From CAVZBW01 sp963778465 (GTDB lineage: Bacteria > Actinomycetota > Acidimicrobiia > Acidimicrobiales > RAAP-2), in contig CAVZUK010000003.1 of assembly GCA_963778465.1 (NCBI GenBank), positions 1,984,001 to 2,048,000 of the forward strand: a stretch of DNA of 64,000 nucleotides. The letters are read 5' to 3'. The translations under genes were made by a program, and so were the position numbers. Positions 59,801-64,000 of the stretch are shown piece by piece; positions within the stretch are counted from its first letter, which is position 1, and every line of letters starts with the position of its first letter. The notes beneath the pieces were generated by a model. The model worked only from the letters and a program-made list of their open reading frames with translations. It did no database searches and was not told where the DNA came from.

Positions 59801-60179
59801 GGGCGCACAGTCGGGCCGCCTCGATGACCGGATCGCCGAAGTAGTCGTCGCCGTCGTCGGTCGACTCCTTGGTCACCTCGCCGCCGCTCAGGCCGACCCG
59901 CAACCCGAGGGCGTGGCCGTTGCTGCGGTTCTGTGCCTCGACGGCCTGCTGCATGGCCACCGCGCACGACACGGCGGTCGACGACGCCGAGAAGGTGACC
60001 ATGATCCCGTCGCCCAGGTTCTTCACCTCGGTGCCCTCGCTGCTCGCGACGGCCTTCCTCAGCGTGGCGAAGTGGGCCCGACGGACCTGATCGGCCTCGG
60101 CCGGGGAGAGCGACTGGGACAGCTCGGTCGAGCCGACCAGATCGGTGAAGAGAATCGTTGCGCTCTCCCTGACGGCCAT
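56838..60179 (-). CDS. Class III cyclase domain-AAA ATPase-TPR protein (copy 2)
   Basis: 1113 residues from ATG 60179, same architecture as copy 1. Cyclase residues Asp13, Lys53, Asp57, Asp112 and Arg123 are kept, with Ile119 in the transition-state Asn position. Walker A is at 232-239 and Walker B is LVLDDLQWAD. Relative to copy 1 the cyclase domain has small insertions (TKESTDDGDD), the ATPase core is nearly identical at the DNA level, and the TPR half is clearly diverged. The two would thus share a switch but sense different inputs. As the first gene of the minus-strand cluster it probably heads the operon. Confidence 0.9.
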   Translation of the reverse strand: MAVRESATILFTDLVGSTELSQSLSPAEADQVRRAHFATLRKAVASSEGTEVKNLGDGIMVTFSASSTAVSCAVAMQQAVEAQNRSNGHALGLRVGLSGGEVTKESTDDGDDYFGDPVIEAARLCAQAEGGQILASQFVQIMAGRRTPHAFTPVGPLELKGLTEPLETVEVGWEPLAETEGGATVDEVPMPRRLGHRPGPGVVGRHLHLVTVEEAYKRVAGLQGREVVLIAGEAGQGKTTLAAEAARRAHGEGAVVLLGRCDEELGVPYAPFAEALNHYVSHAPEEVLTAHVAAHGAELSRLTRALRSRLQGLAAPSEGADAETERYVLYAAVLGLLTAACEQRPVVLVLDDLQWADVASLQLLRHLVKEADPLQLLILGTYRDTELSPTHPLTETLGALRREPGVGRISLKGLDDDEVVQYLEAAAGHDLSKEGLELAHAVYGETDGNPFFVSEMLRHLTESGAVYRDGGGWWVSGDMNDVILPNSVKEVVATRVARLGEQSTRVLSVAAVIGRDFDIETLSRVTGREEDELLDLLDAAGAVALVREAPDLPGRYTFSHGLVQHTLYQELSATRRARVHRQVAEAIEEIFGEHQVARVGELAHHWFHATQLVDTHKAISYSRQAGELALAALAPEDAVRYFNQALQLLDQLPNADPGLAVDLRLDLGIAQRQAGIPEFRETLFDAARRAQALGDPDRLVRAALGNNRGLYSAAGVVDEERVAVLDSALEQLPATDSPERAVLLATLCSELAYGPLDRRLAVAREATEIAERLGDPATLVDVSNLQQLALTIPETLSDRLRTGERAVALAQGLGDPAREFWAACADHANALQAGEFERSARHVATIQELSQRLRQPVLLWAAAFLMGGEALVRGDHEEAEERANEALELGTSSGQPDALPAYGGQMMLVRYQQGRLDELAPLVVDVAAQNPGIPAYQACVGLTHLEAGEHEEALEMLERGAADGFASVKPDSTWFDAMAIYSALAIELRAVEPAERLVGLITPYRDQIPFQGLTIQEPVSYYLGALLAVLGREQEATGCFEQSLELCARGNMRFAEAQTQLAWGRMLATSESGDDRQRARTLLEKAGATAKARRYSTIARRAEQAMQRLEAAS
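58790..59609 (-). repeat. Near-identical block shared by the two cyclase genes (copy in gene 2)
   Basis: Partner of 55383-56202; see that entry. The constant offset and sharp edges suggest recent gene conversion between the tandem paralogues. Confidence 0.9.
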
Positions 60180-60601
60180 CGACTCAACCTCCCGAGCGGT
60201 CTCCGAGCGGGACGGTGCGTGCACGGAGGAGGGATGCGAAACGGCCTCGGCCGCCGACCCCCTCCCACGCCGCCGACCGACAGAGCCCTCCTTCTGGGCA
60301 ACTGGCGGTCTTACAGAGTTGCCTCTGCTGAATCTTAGGCGATTGCCTGGGATCGGAACGCATGCACTCGCGTCCACCAAGCGATGCGTCGGGCGACCGT
60401 CGAAGCCTGTTTGCCCAGGTGAGCGGGTGCATCATGACGAGGGGGGGGCCGGCGACTTCCCTGGCCGGGAAGCCGGAGGTGGCGCCTTCCCCTTTCGCCA
60501 CTTGCACCCCCCAGAGTGTGCTCTCCTGGTGGAAGGGTACGTGAAGTTCCTGGTGTTGTCCATCGGTGACCTGCACCTTTGACGTCGAGGACGGGGGTGA
60601 G
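60180..60601. other. 422-bp intergenic region upstream of the cyclase operon
   Basis: No convincing gene. On the minus strand a TAAGAT box (60337-60332) could be the -10 element of the cyclase operon, but no -35 box matches. A run of eight G (60441-60448) is followed by a strong stem-loop (60449-60476: CCGG/CCGG and CTTCCC/GGGAAG around a short loop). A 60-codon plus-strand frame (60362-60544) is unsupported. The dehydrogenase remnant starts at the right edge after a GACGGGGGTGAG stretch. Confidence 0.5.
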
Positions 60602-61045
60602 ATGCCACAGACCACGGGTCCGGACTCGGGCGATCGGGCAGCCCGTATCTGCATTGCGGTGATCGGCGCGGGCACCATGGGCTCGGCCATGGTGTCCCGG
60701 CTGCTCTCCTCGCAGTTGGACGTCGCGGCCTGGTCCCGGCACCCCGAGACGACCCGGCCCCTGAGAGATCTCGGCGCCACGACACCCGCCGACGTCGCCG
60801 ATGCCCTCTCGGGTGCGGAGATCGTCCTTACCCTGCTCCCGACTGAGGACGCGATCGCCGGCGTGATGCTCGGTGGAGGCGGGCTCGACGTCATGCGTCC
60901 CGACGCCGGCATGGGCGTCGCGCCGGTCGCCGCCGCGATCGCCGATCGATGGAGGCAGCTCGTTCGGGAAGGCTGGGGTGGCCTCGACGTGGCCGCCGCA
61001 CGCCGGGGCCTCGGGTACGGGAGCTCGGGAGAGTCCGGCCGTTGA
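60602..61045 (+). pseudogene. 3-hydroxyisobutyrate-dehydrogenase-like gene with internal deletion
   Basis: 147 codons. Residues 15-95 are the Rossmann half: IAVIGAGTMGSAMVSRLLSS, VAAWSRHPE, and ALSGAEIVLTLLPTEDAI. The next residues jump to VAPVAAAIADRWRQLVREGWGGLDVAAARRGLG, which corresponds to the last 35 residues of the family. About 150 residues with the substrate-binding and catalytic Lys region are missing, yet the frame stays open. It cannot be a normal HIBADH. It may be a pseudogene or a small NADP-binding protein. Its TGA overlaps a TTG start of the next gene. Confidence 0.72.
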
Positions 61046-61368
61046 GGTCTTTCACGGGTGATCTGTTCGATGCTACGGGCGCGGGCCCCGTCCTGCGGGT
61101 CCACGTCCAACCCGGGGCGCGCTCGAGCGGCGTCGTCGGCGTCCACGGCGACGCCCTCAAAGTGAGGCTGGCGGCCCCGCCCCACGAAGGTCGAGCGAAC
61201 CGAGCGCTCCTCACCTTGCTCGCGGAACGGTTCGGATGTGAGCGCAGACGCCTCGCGGTGGTCTCCGGGACCTCGGCGCGGCGAAAGCGGGTGAGATTCG
61301 AGGGCGTCGATGCCGCAGACTTCGAGGCGAGACTTCGAGACGTCCTCGAGGAGCGCGAGGTCGGCTGA
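61042..61368 (+). CDS. DUF167/YggU-family protein
   Basis: 108 residues from TTG 61042, which overlaps the previous TGA. The domain is clear: LRVHVQPGARSSGVVGVHGDALKVRLAAPPHEGRANRALLTLLAERFG, then RLAVVSGTSARRKRVRFEG. The fold is known but the function is not; members are about 95-110 residues. Translational coupling to the truncated dehydrogenase gene suggests both are still expressed together. Confidence 0.87.
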   Translation: MRSFTGDLFDATGAGPVLRVHVQPGARSSGVVGVHGDALKVRLAAPPHEGRANRALLTLLAERFGCERRRLAVVSGTSARRKRVRFEGVDAADFEARLRDVLEEREVG

Positions 61369-61526
61369 CCCGCCGATCGTTGCGATCGGCGGGGTCCGTC
61401 GAGGGTACGAGCGCCGGTTGAGTAACATCGCCGTCGGTTGTCACCGGCACATCGACAGTCCCCGGACGATCGCAACGATCCCTCGTTGCCGTCCGATGGG
61501 TGGGGAAGCGTGGAGAGTCGCAGCGA

Positions 61527-61862
61527 ATGGCGGAGCTTGCACAAATTCAGGTTTTCGCCGGAGATGGCGCGCTCGGGTCGGACGGTGCCGGCCTCGTCGT
61601 GGTCGCCGGGGAGATCGACATGTCCAACGCTGCGGAGTTCGAGCGGGCGATCGCGCAAGCGTGGCAACCGCAACAGCGAGGCGTCGTCGTCGACCTCAGC
61701 CGGGCCAATTTCATGGGCTCCGATGCGTTCAACGCCCTCTTGATGGCCGCCAAGACCCTCGGTGCCGGGGGCGGTGAGATCCGCCTACGAAAGCCCAGCG
61801 ACTCGGTGAGGCGGGTCCTCGGCATCCTCGGCCTGGAGACGACGTTTCCGATAGAGGAGTAG
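61527..61862 (+). CDS. STAS-domain anti-sigma factor antagonist
   Basis: 111 residues from ATG 61527 (GGAGAG 9 nt upstream; a GTG at 61500 is in frame). The STAS fold is shown by LVVVAGEIDMSNAAEFERAIAQA, GVVVDLSRANFMGSDAFNALLMAAKTL and LRKPSDSVRRVLGILGL. The Ser in MGSDAFN occupies the usual phosphorylation site, although the family DSSG motif is altered to GSDA. With the anti-sigma kinase-like gene downstream it forms a partner-switching pair controlling an unlinked sigma factor (inference). Confidence 0.88.
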   Translation: MAELAQIQVFAGDGALGSDGAGLVVVAGEIDMSNAAEFERAIAQAWQPQQRGVVVDLSRANFMGSDAFNALLMAAKTLGAGGGEIRLRKPSDSVRRVLGILGLETTFPIEE

Positions 61863-62012
61863 CGGCCGGTCGTCTCAGGGTATTTGGGTTGTCGACGGCT
61901 CGTCGTCGAATCTCCTGACCGACCAGAGGATGGCGCTGAAACATCGGTCGCGTCGCCCCCGTGCGCCGTTGCCGTCACGCTTAGGCTCCGAGGTGCCGGG
62001 TACCGTACGCAT

Positions 62013-62414
62013 GTGCTCCGCACGCACCGGACGTTCTCTTGTGAGGCGGGCTCGCCTGCAGCCGCTCGCCGATTCGTCCGCAACGCGGGGCGAGGTTGGG
62101 GCTTCGACACCGACGACGTCGAGCTCGTCGTCACCGAGCTCGCGACCAACGTCGTCCAACACGCCGGGAGCCGCTACTCGGTCGAGCTCTGCTTCGAGGG
62201 GGAGACCGTGACGGTCGAGGTGTCCGACGCCAGCGGGCAATGGGCCGAGCGAAAGACGCCGAGGGTGATGGAGTCCGGGGGTAGGGGCCTGCTCATCGTC
62301 GACACCTTGTCCAAGAGGTGGGGGGTGCGTGAGGTCCCCCGGGCGGGAAAGGTGGTCTGGGCCGACATCGGCGTCGGCGTCCTCGAGCGGCCCGGGGGCG
62401 ACGAGGAGAGCTGA
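62013..62414 (+). CDS. RsbW-like anti-sigma factor/ATP-binding protein
   Basis: 133 residues from GTG 62013 (longer in-frame extensions reach 61884 but lack conservation). GHKL ATPase motifs: N-box VELVVTELATNVVQHAG, G1 VEVSDASGQW and G2 SGGRGLLIVDTLS. The N-terminal FSCEAGSPAAARRFVRNA is typical of RsbW/SpoIIAB-like proteins. It should phosphorylate or bind the STAS protein encoded 150 bp upstream. No sigma factor gene is adjacent. Confidence 0.87.
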   Translation: MLRTHRTFSCEAGSPAAARRFVRNAGRGWGFDTDDVELVVTELATNVVQHAGSRYSVELCFEGETVTVEVSDASGQWAERKTPRVMESGGRGLLIVDTLSKRWGVREVPRAGKVVWADIGVGVLERPGGDEES

Positions 62415-62422
62415 TCCGCCTT

Positions 62423-62444
62423 GGGGCGAACGATTGTTCGCCCC
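62423..62444. terminator. Perfect 9-bp inverted repeat between the anti-sigma gene and alkB
   Basis: Arms GGGGCGAAC and GTTCGCCCC flank a GATT loop, starting 9 bp after the anti-sigma stop. There is no T run. It also lies just before the TAGACT box of alkB, so it may be a terminator, an operator, or both. Confidence 0.5.
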
Positions 62445-62466
62445 CTCGTCCCTAGACTGGGACCCG

Positions 62467-63093
62467 ATGGTGGTCACCCAGGCGTCTCTCCTGGACTCGG
62501 ACGCCGAGCCCCGTCCGCGCCCGCTCGGCGAGCTCGTCGAGCGCACGCATCTCGACGGCGGCGCCTGGGTGGATCTGCGTCGGGACTGGGTGGGGCGTCC
62601 CGACGTGCTGTTCGAGCGGTTGCATCGGCTCGTTCCATGGCGGGCCGAGCGTCGCAGGATGTACGACCAGATGGTCGACGTTCCTCGTCTCGTGCGGTTC
62701 TACGAGCCGAACGAGGAGCTCCCCGATGTCGCCCTCGCCGAGGCACGCCAGATGTTGAGCGACCACTATCGGGGCGCGCTCGGTGAGCCCCTGTGCACGT
62801 CAGGCCTCTGCCTGTACCGTGACGGCCGGGACAGCGTCGCGTGGCACGGCGACACCATCGGTCGTGGATCCCGGGAGGACACCCTCGTCGCGATCCTCTC
62901 GCTCGGCGAGCCACGCCGGTTCCTCCTCCGCCCTCGGAGTGGCGGCCTCTCGCGCCCCTACGAGCTCGGACGCGGCGATCTGCTGGTGATGGGCGGCAGC
63001 TGCCAGCGCACGTGGGAGCACGCCGTACCGAAGACGAGGCGCCCCGCCGGTCCTCGCATCAGCGTGCAGTTCCGGCCGCTCGGAGTTCGCTGA
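62467..63093 (+). CDS. alkB: AlkB-like 2-oxoglutarate/Fe(II) dioxygenase
   Basis: 208 residues. Iron ligands lie in AWHGDTIGR (His-x-Asp) and WEHAVPK (His), with the 2-oxoglutarate Arg region in RISVQFRPLG. FLLRPRSGG and LGRGDLLVMGGSCQRTWEH are typical of bacterial AlkB homologues that reverse N-alkyl damage in nucleic acids. TAGACT (62453-62458) lies 8 nt before ATG 62467 with no ribosome site, so the message is probably leaderless. Confidence 0.9.
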   Translation: MVVTQASLLDSDAEPRPRPLGELVERTHLDGGAWVDLRRDWVGRPDVLFERLHRLVPWRAERRRMYDQMVDVPRLVRFYEPNEELPDVALAEARQMLSDHYRGALGEPLCTSGLCLYRDGRDSVAWHGDTIGRGSREDTLVAILSLGEPRRFLLRPRSGGLSRPYELGRGDLLVMGGSCQRTWEHAVPKTRRPAGPRISVQFRPLGVR

Positions 63094-63105
63094 CCGGAGC
63101 GGGCC

Positions 63106-63984
63106 TCAGCTCTCGGCGAGCCCGGCGAAGATCTCGGCCCAATGGTCTCGAGCCAGGAAGTGGCCGTAGCCGGGCTCGATCGAGAGCTTCGCATGGGGAA
63201 TGCGCCGGGCGGCCTCCTCACTCCATGCGGCGGGGAGGAAGGTGTCCTGGTCGCCCTGCCAGAGGTGCACCGGCCCCTCGATGCCCTCGTACTCGAATCC
63301 CCACGGCATCGTGTAGCAGAGATAGTCGTCCAGGGCGCCCGCAGGGCAGCGCAGACCCTCGCCTATGGACTGCGCGAATTCGCCGACGCCGTCCCGTTCG
63401 ATCGCCTCGACGTCGCTGGGCGCCATCTCCGACGAACCGATCCGCATCCACAACGTCGGTGCGCGCGCCGCCACCTCGCCGACGATTCGCAGGCCGACCA
63501 AGGCCAGGAGGGGAGACATCCGCGACAACCGGAAGAAGACCGCGTCGGTCGTGTTCTCGAACCCGTTGGCCGCGCAGGGCCAGTCCAGTGGGACCCCCCC
63601 GGCGACGATGGCCGTGGCGGTCACCCGCTCGGACAGGAGCGCGGCGCAGGCGGCGGCGAAGGGCCCTCCGAAGGACCAGCCCATCACCGCGAACCGATCG
63701 ATCCCGAGCTGGTTCGCCAGCGCGGCGACGTCGTCGGGCCACGCACCGATGGTCCGGTCGGGAAGACGCGACGAGAGTCCGATCCCTGGCCGGTCCGGCG
63801 AGAGGAGGCGCACCCCGGCACTTCGTGCCGCAGCGTCCGCCGGTTGGACGTCGAGGCGGCACGTCAGGCCGCCGTGGCAGTTGACGACGGGTCGACCTTG
63901 CGGATCGCCGTACTCCGCGTAGCCGAGCAGTCGTCCGTCCGGAAGCCGGACGACGTGATCCTTTGGACCGACGATCGGGCGCAA
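63106..63984 (-). CDS. Alpha/beta-hydrolase (may extend past the right edge)
   Basis: At least 292 residues. VVNCHGGLTCRLDVQPA is the oxyanion region, LLSPDRPGIGLSS the strand-4 loop, AVMGWSFGGPFAAACA the nucleophile elbow with Ser, and PGYGHFLARDHW carries the His. LWQGDQDTFLPAAW holds the acid. TTG 63984 is the first start codon in the window, but the frame stays open to base 64000 (residues before it read GTISR), so the true start could lie outside. Substrate unknown. Convergent with alkB. Confidence 0.85.
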   Translation of the reverse strand: MRPIVGPKDHVVRLPDGRLLGYAEYGDPQGRPVVNCHGGLTCRLDVQPADAAARSAGVRLLSPDRPGIGLSSRLPDRTIGAWPDDVAALANQLGIDRFAVMGWSFGGPFAAACAALLSERVTATAIVAGGVPLDWPCAANGFENTTDAVFFRLSRMSPLLALVGLRIVGEVAARAPTLWMRIGSSEMAPSDVEAIERDGVGEFAQSIGEGLRCPAGALDDYLCYTMPWGFEYEGIEGPVHLWQGDQDTFLPAAWSEEAARRIPHAKLSIEPGYGHFLARDHWAEIFAGLAES

Positions 63985-64000
63985 GCGGCTGATGGTACCC

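Noticed and set aside
56949..60338. Very long open frame (1,129 codons) on the plus strand opposite the cyclase gene, and many similar antisense frames
   Set aside because: Its translation has no domain, is rich in His, Gly, Glu and Gln, and mirrors the codon-position bias of the real gene. Stop codons are rare in all frames at this G+C.
60449..60476. Strong stem-loop considered as a terminator or riboswitch
   Set aside because: No T run on either strand and no gene ends nearby. It lies in the upstream region of two divergent genes and matches no riboswitch I know.
60362..60544. Small plus-strand frame with a Gly-Gly pair considered as a precursor peptide for the C39 exporter
   Set aside because: It is divergent from the operon, has no ribosome site, and the residues before GG do not match double-glycine leaders.
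1..64000. tRNA and rRNA genes
   Set aside because: Looked for tRNA-like intergenic segments and rRNA core sequences. Gaps are short and none could be folded or recognised by eye; a covariance-model scan would settle this.

Overview
The window is 64 kb of densely coded, very GC-rich DNA (about 70% G+C by eye). It has short intergenic gaps, many GTG and TTG starts, and frequent ATGA or GTGA gene overlaps. Two F420-dependent LLM-class oxidoreductases, class III cyclase/AAA ATPase regulators, HxlR regulators, short-chain dehydrogenases and acyl-CoA genes point to an actinobacterium, most likely an uncultured Acidimicrobiia-like lineage (inference, moderate confidence). Several genes have a TAnnnT box 6-9 nt before the start codon and no ribosome binding site, which fits leaderless transcripts. 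No rRNA, tRNA, CRISPR array or phage genes were seen.

Layout. 1-8 kb is housekeeping: a partial ChbG/YdjC deacetylase, an SPFH protein, purK-purE, an F420 oxidoreductase, a DsbA-fold protein, a PAP2 phosphatase, a RecB-like nuclease, a TMEM175-like channel and a crotonase. 8-20 kb has a frameshifted MFS transporter, a large membrane protein, a double-VOC protein, an HpnO-like aminotransferase with an HpnA-like epimerase, an ATP-dependent DNA ligase, SppA and a lone TnpB. 20.8-28.8 kb holds acylphosphatase, an HxlR regulator divergent from two tandem cytosolic HtrA-like proteases, then a hydrolase/MFS/HxlR/methyltransferase set around an AT-rich divergent promoter, and a HAD phosphatase.

28.8-42.9 kb is a long minus-strand run: acyl-CoA carboxylase beta and alpha, acyl-CoA dehydrogenase, hotdog thioesterase, APH-like kinase, PPOX protein, crotonase, epimerase, F420 oxidoreductase, sirtuin, SDR and SnoaL-like protein. 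This looks like a catabolic unit for a branched or isoprenoid-like acyl compound (inference). A 1.58-kb segment with a lipoprotein and a secreted protein interrupts it. The segment is bounded by two copies of the 3' end of the acyl-CoA dehydrogenase gene, as if it had integrated there.

43-49 kb has a secreted esterase and a decayed relative, divergent across a perfect LacI-type operator from a LacI regulator, a BBE-type flavoprotein, a DAPG-hydrolase-like C-C hydrolase and NAD-dependent formate dehydrogenase. 49-60.2 kb is the most unusual part. Four minus-strand genes encode two paralogous cyclase-AAA-TPR proteins, a parvulin-related peptide-maturation-type protein, and an ABC exporter that fuses two cyclic-nucleotide-binding domains to a C39 leader peptidase. 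This is a candidate cyclic-nucleotide-gated peptide export system. 60.6-64 kb has a deleted dehydrogenase, a DUF167 protein, a STAS/anti-sigma-kinase pair, AlkB and an alpha/beta hydrolase that reaches the right edge.

Four genes are broken by one or two single-base indels. Consensus error is at least as likely as real decay for these.
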